From: Pseudomonadales bacterium | GTDB taxonomy: Bacteria; Pseudomonadota; Gammaproteobacteria; Pseudomonadales; Azotimanducaceae | Assembly: GCA_016763855.1 (NCBI GenBank) | Contig: JAESSY010000177.1 | Span: 1 to 55,573, forward strand | Length of the DNA: 55,573 bases | Direction of reading: 5' to 3' | Shown: piece by piece, positions 37,371 through 47,653 of the stretch | Layout: every line of letters begins with the position of its first letter | How positions within the stretch are numbered: position 1 is the first letter of the stretch | Made by a program: the position numbers and the translations under genes | Notes under the pieces: model-generated | Told to the model about the DNA's origin: nothing | Database searches by the model: none | What the model saw: only the letters and a program-made list of their open reading frames with translations

Positions 37371-38753
37371 ATGGTGACATTAAGAAGTACAAGAGCTTGG
37401 ACGGTTGTCAAAGCAAGTTTGGCAACAATACTGCTACTTTGTGGCAGTCAGGTATTGGCGGCTGGTACTGCGTCGAATACACAACTTCAGAACACGGTAA
37501 CGGTGAATTTTGATAATGCGGGTGGTACACCTCAGACGGCTGTTACGGCTCAGGTAATAATCACTATTGAATTGATCAAGGCAACACCTACCATCACCTT
37601 TTCTACTTCAATTCCGACTAACCTTTCTACTGTTTCAGAAACAGAAGCAGTCAGCCTCATATTTACCATTACATCAAATGCTAACGGCCCAGATGATTAC
37701 CTGCTGAATGTTACAGAGAGCTCAGTGATCAACATTGGCGCAACAACTATAACTAATCCTACTGATGTCGGTATTTTAGGTGCAACAACCGTTGGAGCAG
37801 GATTTGTCATTACCAATGGGGGCGGCGGAGGCACTGGACCGGGTGATTGTCTAGTTGCAGATGCTGGTATTTGTCAACTCGTCGTACCCAATGATGATGC
37901 GTCAGACGGTGCAGTGAACGGCTTCGGCGGCGGTGACACGATTGTATTCGATGGTGGCCCGGTTTGTACGGTCACGACAGTTAATGATCTAGGCGGCGGG
38001 AATGTGACTAACCTTTCAGGTGTACTGGGTACTGATTTCTCGGTCATCAATTTCGATAATTGTGATGGAGCAGGTGCAAGTTTAACATTCGGTCAAAGTA
38101 TTTTTGAACGAACAGATGTGACCGTTGCATTGACAATGGGGACCATTATTGCACCTCCGGCAGACGGAACAACAGATATCGATGTTACTGCCGAGCCGGA
38201 TGTTGGCGGTACGCCATCTGCTACAGTGACAACAGCAATAGTTGTTCTCGCTGCAGATCTCTCCGTCGTCAAGTATGTTCGGAATGTAAATGACGTTGCT
38301 CAGACGGGTACAGATGCAAGTCCTTTCGATGTATTGCAATTTAATGGAGCTACTTACTACAGAGCGGGTATAACTGCTGCGCCTGGTGAGGTATTGGAAT
38401 ATGCACTGTTAATGATTAATAACGGAGGTGCCATTCAGGGTGTTGTTGCTACTGATCCGTCAATTGCATTTACAACCTATGTTCCTTCTCCAACTTTTGG
38501 CATCCAGGTCTTTCATACTGAAGACATTACTGATACGGCTTGCGTTGTGTCTAACGAGTGTGTAGTCACTAACGTAGGTGGCTCGACCAGCAATTTAGAC
38601 GATACATTGGCGACAGCACTAGATATTGGCGGCTTAGCGGGATCTACCATCACTGTCTATGCAGGAGTAGGCGGTAATGAAGTGGGCGCAGTTGGCGGCA
38701 CCATCGCGATAAATAAGGTTTCAGTCGTACTTTACAGATTAACAGTTAATTAA
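37371..38753 (+). CDS. Secreted DUF11-type surface protein, paralogue 1
   Basis: About 460 residues from ATG 37371 (GGGG upstream; an in-frame GTG at 37359 is also possible). The signal peptide ends near SQVLAAG. The mature protein is rich in Thr, Val, Gly and Ala, with NTQLQNTVTVNF at the N-terminus, ITSNANGPDDYLL in the middle and a final DUF11-like domain (YYRAGITAAPGEVLEYALLMINNG) ending in VSVVLYRLTVN. It shares layout and several motifs with the next gene, so the pair is an old tandem duplication. Likely a structural cell-surface component; no enzyme motif seen. Confidence 0.78.
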   Translation: MVTLRSTRAWTVVKASLATILLLCGSQVLAAGTASNTQLQNTVTVNFDNAGGTPQTAVTAQVIITIELIKATPTITFSTSIPTNLSTVSETEAVSLIFTITSNANGPDDYLLNVTESSVINIGATTITNPTDVGILGATTVGAGFVITNGGGGGTGPGDCLVADAGICQLVVPNDDASDGAVNGFGGGDTIVFDGGPVCTVTTVNDLGGGNVTNLSGVLGTDFSVINFDNCDGAGASLTFGQSIFERTDVTVALTMGTIIAPPADGTTDIDVTAEPDVGGTPSATVTTAIVVLAADLSVVKYVRNVNDVAQTGTDASPFDVLQFNGATYYRAGITAAPGEVLEYALLMINNGGAIQGVVATDPSIAFTTYVPSPTFGIQVFHTEDITDTACVVSNECVVTNVGGSTSNLDDTLATALDIGGLAGSTITVYAGVGGNEVGAVGGTIAINKVSVVLYRLTVN

Positions 38754-38780
38754 ATTAGACAGCTTACAGAGGACAAAATA

Positions 38781-39977
38781 ATGAGCTTAACTAAAAAACT
38801 AATATCGCTAGGCCTGACGATCAGCCTGTGGGTTGTGGCGGGGTCAGCGTACGCTGTCACACCGGCAAACACACAGTTGATTAACTCAGCGTTGTTGACC
38901 TATACCGGTAACGCAACCGGTGTAAGTTCTTCCGTAACCGTTACGATTGAACTTGTGCAGGCAACGGTCAGCATTGCAGCCACTTTCGCAGCTCCAAACG
39001 CGAGCGTTAATCAAGCTGATAATCAGGTTTATGCGGCAACCTACAACATTCAATCAAATGCAAATGGTCCAGATACATATACCATTGCTTCTGTTTACGA
39101 GAGTGTGAATGATGTCGTGGGTTCAGTGGCACCAACAACATCTATCCCTTCTTTTATTTTAGGGGCAACAGCAGCTATTTCTGTTGCGGCATCTGGACAG
39201 CCGGTGATAACAGTACCTGCTGATGGTACGGGTACTACAGTTGTCAATGGACTAGAAGCAACAGACACGGTCGTTATTGGCGGAGCCATTTATACGATAT
39301 TGTCCGTAGTGGATAATGCGACTGGGACATCGACGATTACTTTATCGGGTAACCTCGCTAGTGCTGTTGCAGTTGGAGATCCCATTTATGAGTATAAAAC
39401 TTTTGATGTTGATATCACCGATATTGGTGCTGCCGGTGGTGGTGCGACCAACAGATTGGATCTAAGAACAACGGTAACTAGCACAGCACCTGCTAGCCTT
39501 GTATTTACTTATGATGTCGATATTAATATTGTCGCTATCTCGATTAAGAAATACGTACGTGAAATATCAGCTCCCTGTGGTACACCTGGGTGTCTTGGTG
39601 CTGTCACGACAAGTCATGACAATGGAAGCGGTGGTGGTGCGCAAACCTACTATGATGCTGGGGTCGAAGCTGCACCAGGTGAAACTTTAGAGTACTTACT
39701 TGTTGTCACTACAAGTACAGCGCCAATCGCAGTAGCGTTGGTGACAGATGGGCTACCAACAGATTTCTCTTCTTATGTAACAGGTTCGACTAGACTTAAT
39801 GCAATAGCCGTAAGTGATGAGGGTGCTGCCCCCGTCTTTCCTATGGACTCTGGTGCTGATGATGGTGGTTTGCTAATAGACGACAATGGACTTCGAACTG
39901 CTGGTACAGAAGGTAGTGGTACCGTCGGAACATCACAGACAGTCTTTATCACTTATCAAATAATTGTTGATAGCTAA
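38781..39977 (+). CDS. Secreted DUF11-type surface protein, paralogue 2
   Basis: A 398-residue exported protein with a clear signal peptide (MSLTKKLISLGLTISLW ... AYA). It parallels the previous gene: NTQLINSALLTYTG at the mature N-terminus, IQSNANGPDTYTI, then YYDAGVEAAPGETLEYLLVV and a last strand FITYQIIVDS. Two Cys residues (SAPCGTPGCLG) could form a disulfide. AGAGG lies 8 bases before the ATG. No membrane anchor or catalytic motif is visible. Probably exported and assembled with the giant protein encoded 20 bases downstream. Confidence 0.8.
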   Translation: MSLTKKLISLGLTISLWVVAGSAYAVTPANTQLINSALLTYTGNATGVSSSVTVTIELVQATVSIAATFAAPNASVNQADNQVYAATYNIQSNANGPDTYTIASVYESVNDVVGSVAPTTSIPSFILGATAAISVAASGQPVITVPADGTGTTVVNGLEATDTVVIGGAIYTILSVVDNATGTSTITLSGNLASAVAVGDPIYEYKTFDVDITDIGAAGGGATNRLDLRTTVTSTAPASLVFTYDVDINIVAISIKKYVREISAPCGTPGCLGAVTTSHDNGSGGGAQTYYDAGVEAAPGETLEYLLVVTTSTAPIAVALVTDGLPTDFSSYVTGSTRLNAIAVSDEGAAPVFPMDSGADDGGLLIDDNGLRTAGTEGSGTVGTSQTVFITYQIIVDS

Positions 39978-39989
39978 AATAGGACGATA

Positions 39990-40034
39990 ATGACTAAATG
40001 GCTAATAGAGGTAGAAAGGGCAATATCCGTTTAA
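39990..40034 (+). CDS. Possible 14-codon leader ORF overlapping the giant surface gene start
   Basis: ATG at 39990 opens a 14-codon frame (MTKWLIEVERAISV) ending in TAA at 40034. AGGA at 39981-39984 is ideally spaced for this ATG (5 bases) and poorly spaced (13) for the giant gene's ATG at 39998 in another frame. It could couple or tune translation of the giant protein, or be chance. Confidence 0.3.
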   Translation: MTKWLIEVERAISV

Positions 40035-43000
40035 ATGGATGGATAACTTGTTTGGGTCAATTGATCGAAACGGCTGCCCTTAAAATCTCTTTTCCTACAA
40101 TCAAAGTCATGGTGGCACTAGCCTCCATGACTTTTTTTGTGGCTGTAAATGTTCAAGCCGCAGTCCCTCCTAATGGCACCGTTATATCCAGCCCCGCACA
40201 ATTAACCTATGCAGGTCTAAATAACAGTATCAATACCTCGGTTGATTTTGTAATCAGGACTCTCGCAGGAGGGGAAGGAGAAGAAAATCCTACGGACATT
40301 ATCCTCAATTGCCAGGTAGAACCGGGTTGTGAGGGTGGCCTAATCATTGAAAATAATGTGGGTCAAATACTCGGTCGTCTGACGGTAACTGATGAAGATC
40401 AGGAACAGGGTCATGCTTTAAGTGTTCTGGATGACATCCGATTTGAGATTGTCGGCGATTCACTCAAATTGGCAGATGGCGAGTTTATCAATTTTGAAGA
40501 AGAACAAAGCATCAGTCTCACGATTGGTGCCGTTGACGATGACGGCAATAGTTTTCAAAAGGCAATAGAAATTGAAGTAAGAGATGTAAATGAAGCTCCT
40601 TTCGATTTAATAATAGATCGTAGATTGATTCCTCTTGATGTCCCCGGTGTAGAAATAGGTCAGCTCAGTGTGAGCGACATTGACTTTGTAGATACCGCCA
40701 CCTACGTGGTAGTGGATGATGAAAGGTTCACTATAAAAGGGGATGTACTATTCTTGTCTGAAGGCGTGGCATTCAGTGAATTTGTGGATGTGACTGTCAC
40801 CATTGTCGTTACTGACAAAGGTGGATTGACCACAGAAAGTACCCTTTTGCTCATAATTATCGGACTTGCTCCACCTGTCTCCGTTTTCATAGACTTTATG
40901 ACTTCAGTTGCCACAGGGCAATCAGTGGATATTGCAGCAGTTTCTTGTACGTCAGCAAATGTATCCAACATTGGTTTGAATAGCGCAACATTCCTTCAGA
41001 CAAGCTATCAGCCAGGCGAGATATCGGGAGTAATTTCTGTTGATTTGACCGAACGCTACGCTATCGGTGATCCAATAATAGTTGCTGTGGGTGATGAGGG
41101 CAGCAATCAGCTTATCGATATTGCGGAAGTGGTTGAGGTGACAGTCAGTGTGCCTGGTGGGGATTCTGAGATTATACAACTCACTGAATCTGGTTTGGAT
41201 ACTGGTTTTTTTGTTGGTTATATATTTTCAACAGCACAGAATAGTCAAGTTAACGATTGTATTCTAACTGTCTCTCCCTTAAGTGAGGTCACAACGGTTT
41301 ACACAAACCCCAACGATCAAGACGATGTGGTTACAAGCAATGCTCGAATAGCGAGATCGGGTATCTTTTTTGATGATGAAACTGGAGAGCCAATAAATGA
41401 TCTAGTGATCACGCTTTTCAATGTGGATAACGGGTTACCTGCTCAAGTTCAAGGAGATGGCCCATCTTTTGGTGTTTATCCAGCAAGTTTTTTAACCGGT
41501 GAAACTGTGAGGGATACTGCTGGTATTATTTATGTCGCTGCTGCAGGAGAGTATCGTTATCCTTCAATCCCTGATGGTAACTACCAAATCACTTTATTTA
41601 CGAATCAAGGCTGGGAGTTTTCAGAAAAATCTGATGTAGAATTACAAGCGCTCGATGGTGAGCGAACATTTGTTCTGAATGCAGCGTCGAGAGGTGCTGA
41701 ATTTCATACTGGTCAAGGTGCTTTACCCCGAATCGATGTGCCCTTAAGTCGTGTAGAACGTAATGCGCCAGAAGCTGTGACGCCCTCAGAGATCGAATTT
41801 TTACAATATAGCGCTAATTCACGAATCGGTACCCCATTCGATGTTGGAGAAACCACCTGTGTTGGTGGTCAAACTCGACAGGTTTCTGAGTTACAAGATA
41901 TTTCAGTACCTGTCCCCGGTGTTGTAAACCTTGTTGAGACGGATGTATTTAAAGCAGGACAACCGATATTTGTTAGGGTAACGGACAAAGATCAGAATGT
42001 TGATCCTTTAATCAGAGAAAAAATTACCATCTTTCTAAATGTCCCGGCTAGTAACGATAAGGAATGGTTGGAAATCCTCGAGACAGGTCCAGATACGGGT
42101 GTTTTTATTGGTTATATCCAAACAGCTGAAGGCGAAAGTATTGTTGGATCTTGTATGCTGGGCGTGGTTCAAGCTGAATCCATCCAGACGGTTTATACTG
42201 ATGCTTTTGATCGTACCGATACTTCAAACTCTAGAGTGTTAGTTGACCCCTTTGGAATACTGTTTAGCACAAAAGATGGTCGAAGAATTGATGGTGTAAC
42301 GGTTACCTTGATTGATAAGTCGACAGGTGCCCCAGCTGAAGTATTTGGCGATGGCCCATTCTTTGCTGCTTACCCTAGTACACTGATCACGGGAGGTGGG
42401 GCGACAGATGCTAATGGTTTGGAATATGATTTTCCAGATGGTGGTTACCGTTTCCCTTTTGTAGGAACGGGATTTTACCGGCTCGAAATTTCGAATGTAC
42501 CGGAGGAGTTTATATTTCCTTCAACCGTCAGTATCAATCAAATACAAAATCTACCCGGAGCGCCTTATTCTATAAGAGAAGGTTCATATCTTGACGACTT
42601 TGAAGTGCCTGTTGGGCCTGCACTCCACATTGATGTGCCCTTGGATGAACAAGAAGGCGACCTTTTTATTAGCAAGCAAGTAAGCAAGCAATTTGCTGCA
42701 ATCGGAGATTTTGTTCGTTATCAATTGTCTGTAGAAAATAACGAAGTTTCGAGCGTTCGTGATGCTCAAGTTCTTGATACCTTGCCGCCCGGATTTCGTT
42801 ACCAAAAGGACTCGCTTACGATTAATGGTGAAAAATTAGGAAATCCAGATATTGGTCCTGATGGTCGAACTATGATTATTGATTTGCCACCCGTCGAAAC
42901 AGATATTATCAACCTTGCCTATGTTGTTGAGATTACAAGTGGCTCACCCATAGGACCGGCTATTAATATTGCTAGAGTGATTGGAGATCTGGTTGCGAAT

Positions 43001-46000
43001 AGCAATGAAGCATCAGCGCGAATCGTTGTCACTAACGAGCTTTTTAACGATAAGGCAACTTTAATCGGAAAAGTATTTCTTCAGCAGTGTAATGAGGAAG
43101 ACTCTGAAACCGTAGGTTTGTCTGGCGTCCGTTTATTTCTTGAAGATGGTAGTTTTGTCATTACGGATGATAGAGGATTGTGGCATGTTGAAGGCTTAGA
43201 ACCAGGGACGCATATTGTTCAATTAGACGTAGATTCTTTGGATGAGCGCTATGAAGTGAGCCCTTGCAATAAAAATTCTCGATTTGCAGGTACACCTTCA
43301 TCTCAATTCGTTGATTTACAAGGTGGAACCCTTTGGCGAGCTGACTTTGCCGTTCAAGAAAAGCCAGCACCTGAATCTAAGATTGGATTAAAGCAGACCC
43401 TCAAAGTTGATGATGAGGGAATATGGGTCTCGGTCGCTGCTACCAACCATGGGCAAGTTGCAGTTTCTGATGTAAAGATGATTTATAACGTACCAAAGGG
43501 TTGGAGGATTGTACCCGGTTCAGAAGTGCTTGATGGTAAAACGATTGCTCATTCAAAATCGATCATCGGTACAGTCTGGAATCTAGATACGATTGAACTT
43601 GATCGAGATCTGAGATTTAGAATTGAACCTGTTGTCGCAACTGCAATATTAGAAGCGTCAGCACAAGAAAATCAACTAGTTGTTCTACGTCCACGATTTA
43701 GAACTCGAAGCACTGAACTGTCTTTCCAAGATCTTATTGATCTAGATAACCTTGTCGAGACATGGGCGACAAAAGAGTGGGAATCAATCATGGTAGTGGG
43801 CCATACAGACAATGTTCCGATCTCACCAAGAAATAGACATTTATTCGCGGACAACACCGTTTTGTCAAAAGCCCGGGCTTTGGCGGTCGCTAATTATCTT
43901 TCTTCTCGCATGACGGCACCGATTACCGTCGTCGGTGCAGGAGATCGTTATCCGATTAGCTCGAATGAATCATCCTTTGGCCGACAACAAAATAGGCGGG
44001 TAGAATTCTTGCTAAAAAAAGCCCCGAAAAAGATTCCTGAGCGACAGGTGGTGGATGCTAAATTACTAAATGGTGAGAGTATTGTGAGATTAGGATTCAA
44101 ATCTCTCGGAACGCCGAAAGGAAGAACCGGCTCAAATAAATTGCCTCTTAATCAACTTGTCAGTGGCTTTGAGGTTTTGAGTACCTCGGTCGAAACAACT
44201 GCTTTAGGCTCATGGGATCTAGTTGAAGTGGCTGAAGATAGCGATAGTGTAGCGCGGGATCCTAATGTTCAAGGCCTAATCAACGTGGTAGATGGCCAAA
44301 GGTTATCGCGAGCCATTATGGCTGTTCGACTGGATCTGGATAGTAGACTGAAGCCGAGGTTGACTTTAGATGGTACTGAGGTAGGTTCTGATCGAATTGG
44401 ATTTAAGTTGGACGATGATAAAACCGGTAAGACTATATACAGCTATATCGGGGTAGATTTCGGAGCGCCGGGTGAACATAAATTGGTACTTGAAGGACTT
44501 GATGGTTTTAATAATCCGAGATATACAGAGACCGCTATCATTGTTCGGGTTGGTGAACTGTTTAAAATAGAAGTGGTTTCTGATGAAGGTAATATCGCTG
44601 ATGGTCTGACACCTGTACGCGTTAAGTTACGCTTAACTGACAAACAAGGTGAGCCATTAAGCGTCGCGACTCGTGTCATATTGGAAAGTGAAGAGTTGCG
44701 CCGTTTCGATCGTAATTTTTCGCTGAGCGATTTTTCAGAAATTGCAGATGCGGATTATATCGATATAGATCGTGACGGCGTATTGAAATTTAATCCGGTG
44801 AGCCACAGTGGTCTTTTTCAGGCTACATTAAAATTTGATGATCGAGAACAAGATATTGAGGTTTTTGTTGAAGCCGAGAAGCGCGATTGGATTATGGTTG
44901 GCTTAGCTGAAGGATCACTCGCCTTTAAGACTTTGTCGGGTAATCTTGAAAATGCTGCTGATTCGAGCATCAAGGATGAGAGGGATACAGAAGGCAGAAT
45001 TGCTTTCTATGCAAAAGGTCAAGTTAAAGGTGAATATGTATTAACGATGGCCTATGACACGGCTAAGGATGTCAAAGGTTCATTAAATCAGAGTGTTGAT
45101 CCAAATTCTTATTACACTTTGTATGGCGATCAATCGAATACTCAATATGATGCCGCTAGTAGCGAGAAACTCTTTCTGAAAATAGAACGTGATCAATTTT
45201 ATGCCATGTTTGGTGATTTCAATACGGGGTTGGGATTCACCGAATTGTCAAACTACTCGAGAAGCTTGACAGGGTTCAAAACGGAGTACACGGGTGAGAA
45301 ATTTGAACTTAACGCATTTGTCAGTGAAACTGATCAGGCCTTTGTAAAAGATGAAATACGAGGTGATGGTACATCGGGGCTTTATCGTTTGTCTGCAAAA
45401 GAGATTGTCATTAATAGTGAAAGAATTGTAATAGAAACCCGTGATCGATTCCATACTCAGGACATCATCAATGAAGTCAGTTTGACTCGACATATTGATT
45501 ACAATATTGACTACGATGCAGGAACGATATTTTTCAAATCACCGATATTTTCTCAGGATAATGCTTTCAATCCAATCTTTATCGTAGTTGATTTTGAGAC
45601 CGGTGGTACGGGAGGCAAGCAACTCAATGCCGGAGGCAGAATTGCTTATAAACCCAACAAAGATACCGAAGTTGGTGTGACTGTGATTAAAGAGGGAGTA
45701 AGTCGTCGTGAAACCGCACTCTTGGGTATGGACTTCAATTACAAAATAAGCGATGCGACGGAGATAAGAGCGGAAGTCGCTGCGACTCGTTCAACAATTG
45801 GAGATTTGGATACAGAAGGATCTGCGTACATTGTAGAAGCAATACACAGGTCAGCAAATTTAGAGACGATTGCCTATGTCCGGGAACAAGAAGGTGACTT
45901 TGGATTGGGTCAGCAAAATTCTTCTGAAGCCGGAACTCGAAAAATCGGTGTCGAGGCCAAATACCAGATTAACGAAAATATCGAGGCTGTTGGAGAAGCA

Positions 46001-47317
46001 TACAGAGAAGCTAATTTAGGCGCAGGTACAAATCAAGATGTTGTTAGTTCTACTGTTCGAATGCTGGGTGATAAATATACTGTGAATACAGGCATAAGGA
46101 CGGTCATGAGTGAAACTGGAAGTGAAGATCAAGTTTCAAATCAGATCTTGCTTGGCGGTAGCTATCGAATGTTGGATGATAAGCTGACACTAAATGTAAA
46201 TGCAGATGCTCCCATCGGTGGTAAAGGTGAGGCGGCAAACTTTCCCAAAAGACTAAGGGTGGGTTTAGATTACAAACTCAATAATGAAATTACCTTAAAG
46301 GCAGAGCAAGAATTTACCTGGGGTGATACAGAAGATGCACAGAAAACACGGATTGGACTAAATGCGTCACTTTGGGACGGCGGCGAACTTATCACGAATA
46401 TTGAACAATCATTTGATGAAGGAGCTGAACAATTGGCAGCGGTAGCTGGTCTGAAGCAACGATTCGAATTAAATGAAAATTGGAGTTTTGATTTTGGTAT
46501 TGATCGATCTCAAACAATGAAGAGTGAAAAGAAAGCACCTCCAGCACTAAGGGTGACAACGGTATTCTCAAGTCCAGATGACAATGATTTTACCTCACTT
46601 ACTTTTGGGTCTAAGTTCCAACAAGAAGCTTGGGACTGGGCGACTCGATTGGAGTATCGAACCGCTGACTCTGAGGATAAGATAAATCTTGTGAGTGATG
46701 TGATTCACAATCTCAAAGATGGACGGCAATTGTTGGCTAAAGTGAATATTCAAAGAATTAGATCGGACCTTAACGAAACTTTTTCCACTGACATTCAAGT
46801 AGGTTATTCATATCGACCTGAGGATAGCCGTTGGACCTTATTCAACAGATTAGATCTTCGGCATGCTTCATCTCAGAGTGCTGCGAGTGATATTCAGACT
46901 CAGAAAATTGTTAATAATTTGAATGCAAATTATATGTGGAGTAATAGAACACAAATTGCACTGCAGTATGGATTTAAGTACGTTATTGATAATTTTGAGA
47001 GTGATGAATACAGAGGATTTACGGATTTGTACGGAATGGAAGTACGCCACGATATGAATTCAAGGTGGGATATCGGTTTCCAGGGCAGTCTCTATAATTC
47101 CCATAATGCAGACATTTCTGACTACTCTTACGGAGTATCTTTTGGATACAACATGACTCGCAATGTTTGGGTATCTTTGGGATATAACTTTTCAGGTTTC
47201 ACGGATGATGATTTTAGTGCAAGCGAATATACTGAAGAAGGTGTGTTCTTGAAGTATCGATTTAAATTTGATCAGTACACCGCTAAAAGCATTATGGGTA
47301 TGATGGACGATAGTTGA
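39998..47317 (+). CDS. Giant outer-membrane surface protein: cadherin-like, DUF11, OmpA and beta-barrel regions
   Basis: A 2439-residue exported protein. A long N-terminus (1-54) ends in a signal core (VALASMTFFVAVNVQA). Then come two cadherin-like repeats (about 105-295, with DVNEAP), two related modules (about 300-565 and 610-885), a DUF11 domain (about 885-1020, IGDFVRYQLSVENN), an SdrB/carboxypeptidase-regulatory-like fold (1025-1125, VGLSGVRLFLEDGSFVITD), a second DUF11-like domain and an OmpA-type peptidoglycan-binding domain (about 1226-1345, VVGHTDNVPI ... GRQQNRRVEF). An invasin-like Ig region (about 1525-1620) follows. The last 800 residues alternate polar and hydrophobic like an outer-membrane barrel. 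Likely anchors or exports the three upstream proteins; this is inference. Confidence 0.85.
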   Translation: MANRGRKGNIRLNGWITCLGQLIETAALKISFPTIKVMVALASMTFFVAVNVQAAVPPNGTVISSPAQLTYAGLNNSINTSVDFVIRTLAGGEGEENPTDIILNCQVEPGCEGGLIIENNVGQILGRLTVTDEDQEQGHALSVLDDIRFEIVGDSLKLADGEFINFEEEQSISLTIGAVDDDGNSFQKAIEIEVRDVNEAPFDLIIDRRLIPLDVPGVEIGQLSVSDIDFVDTATYVVVDDERFTIKGDVLFLSEGVAFSEFVDVTVTIVVTDKGGLTTESTLLLIIIGLAPPVSVFIDFMTSVATGQSVDIAAVSCTSANVSNIGLNSATFLQTSYQPGEISGVISVDLTERYAIGDPIIVAVGDEGSNQLIDIAEVVEVTVSVPGGDSEIIQLTESGLDTGFFVGYIFSTAQNSQVNDCILTVSPLSEVTTVYTNPNDQDDVVTSNARIARSGIFFDDETGEPINDLVITLFNVDNGLPAQVQGDGPSFGVYPASFLTGETVRDTAGIIYVAAAGEYRYPSIPDGNYQITLFTNQGWEFSEKSDVELQALDGERTFVLNAASRGAEFHTGQGALPRIDVPLSRVERNAPEAVTPSEIEFLQYSANSRIGTPFDVGETTCVGGQTRQVSELQDISVPVPGVVNLVETDVFKAGQPIFVRVTDKDQNVDPLIREKITIFLNVPASNDKEWLEILETGPDTGVFIGYIQTAEGESIVGSCMLGVVQAESIQTVYTDAFDRTDTSNSRVLVDPFGILFSTKDGRRIDGVTVTLIDKSTGAPAEVFGDGPFFAAYPSTLITGGGATDANGLEYDFPDGGYRFPFVGTGFYRLEISNVPEEFIFPSTVSINQIQNLPGAPYSIREGSYLDDFEVPVGPALHIDVPLDEQEGDLFISKQVSKQFAAIGDFVRYQLSVENNEVSSVRDAQVLDTLPPGFRYQKDSLTINGEKLGNPDIGPDGRTMIIDLPPVETDIINLAYVVEITSGSPIGPAINIARVIGDLVANSNEASARIVVTNELFNDKATLIGKVFLQQCNEEDSETVGLSGVRLFLEDGSFVITDDRGLWHVEGLEPGTHIVQLDVDSLDERYEVSPCNKNSRFAGTPSSQFVDLQGGTLWRADFAVQEKPAPESKIGLKQTLKVDDEGIWVSVAATNHGQVAVSDVKMIYNVPKGWRIVPGSEVLDGKTIAHSKSIIGTVWNLDTIELDRDLRFRIEPVVATAILEASAQENQLVVLRPRFRTRSTELSFQDLIDLDNLVETWATKEWESIMVVGHTDNVPISPRNRHLFADNTVLSKARALAVANYLSSRMTAPITVVGAGDRYPISSNESSFGRQQNRRVEFLLKKAPKKIPERQVVDAKLLNGESIVRLGFKSLGTPKGRTGSNKLPLNQLVSGFEVLSTSVETTALGSWDLVEVAEDSDSVARDPNVQGLINVVDGQRLSRAIMAVRLDLDSRLKPRLTLDGTEVGSDRIGFKLDDDKTGKTIYSYIGVDFGAPGEHKLVLEGLDGFNNPRYTETAIIVRVGELFKIEVVSDEGNIADGLTPVRVKLRLTDKQGEPLSVATRVILESEELRRFDRNFSLSDFSEIADADYIDIDRDGVLKFNPVSHSGLFQATLKFDDREQDIEVFVEAEKRDWIMVGLAEGSLAFKTLSGNLENAADSSIKDERDTEGRIAFYAKGQVKGEYVLTMAYDTAKDVKGSLNQSVDPNSYYTLYGDQSNTQYDAASSEKLFLKIERDQFYAMFGDFNTGLGFTELSNYSRSLTGFKTEYTGEKFELNAFVSETDQAFVKDEIRGDGTSGLYRLSAKEIVINSERIVIETRDRFHTQDIINEVSLTRHIDYNIDYDAGTIFFKSPIFSQDNAFNPIFIVVDFETGGTGGKQLNAGGRIAYKPNKDTEVGVTVIKEGVSRRETALLGMDFNYKISDATEIRAEVAATRSTIGDLDTEGSAYIVEAIHRSANLETIAYVREQEGDFGLGQQNSSEAGTRKIGVEAKYQINENIEAVGEAYREANLGAGTNQDVVSSTVRMLGDKYTVNTGIRTVMSETGSEDQVSNQILLGGSYRMLDDKLTLNVNADAPIGGKGEAANFPKRLRVGLDYKLNNEITLKAEQEFTWGDTEDAQKTRIGLNASLWDGGELITNIEQSFDEGAEQLAAVAGLKQRFELNENWSFDFGIDRSQTMKSEKKAPPALRVTTVFSSPDDNDFTSLTFGSKFQQEAWDWATRLEYRTADSEDKINLVSDVIHNLKDGRQLLAKVNIQRIRSDLNETFSTDIQVGYSYRPEDSRWTLFNRLDLRHASSQSAASDIQTQKIVNNLNANYMWSNRTQIALQYGFKYVIDNFESDEYRGFTDLYGMEVRHDMNSRWDIGFQGSLYNSHNADISDYSYGVSFGYNMTRNVWVSLGYNFSGFTDDDFSASEYTEEGVFLKYRFKFDQYTAKSIMGMMDDS

Positions 47318-47645
47318 AATTCAATGTTAGAGCATGTTGTCATATCAATAAGATACGGTTAGCTCTCGGTCGAAATAGTATCAGACAGATACTTGTTACT
47401 GAATAATCACTCTGTATTCTTACTCTAAGTTCCCGCCCACAGGGAAGGTCTCACTGATTTGTATACGCCATTTTACAATAGCGGGGTCATAACAAGGTGG
47501 TCCTACGACGGGTGCTCCGCAAACACCGAGATTAGGATTGTAGTCAAACAAACAGGTACCTGTCGTCTGCAGTCGTCGGTCTATTTTGTGCGGCCATTCC
47601 AGCCAGAGTATAAGCACCAGCACCCGCAACAATACTTGAAACGTC

Positions 47646-47653
47646 CCGACGGG
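47646..47653 (+). repeat. Target-site duplication, left copy
   Basis: CCGACGGG directly precedes the left inverted repeat of the IS66-type element and is identical to 48573-48580. IS66 elements make 8-bp duplications. Confidence 0.9.
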
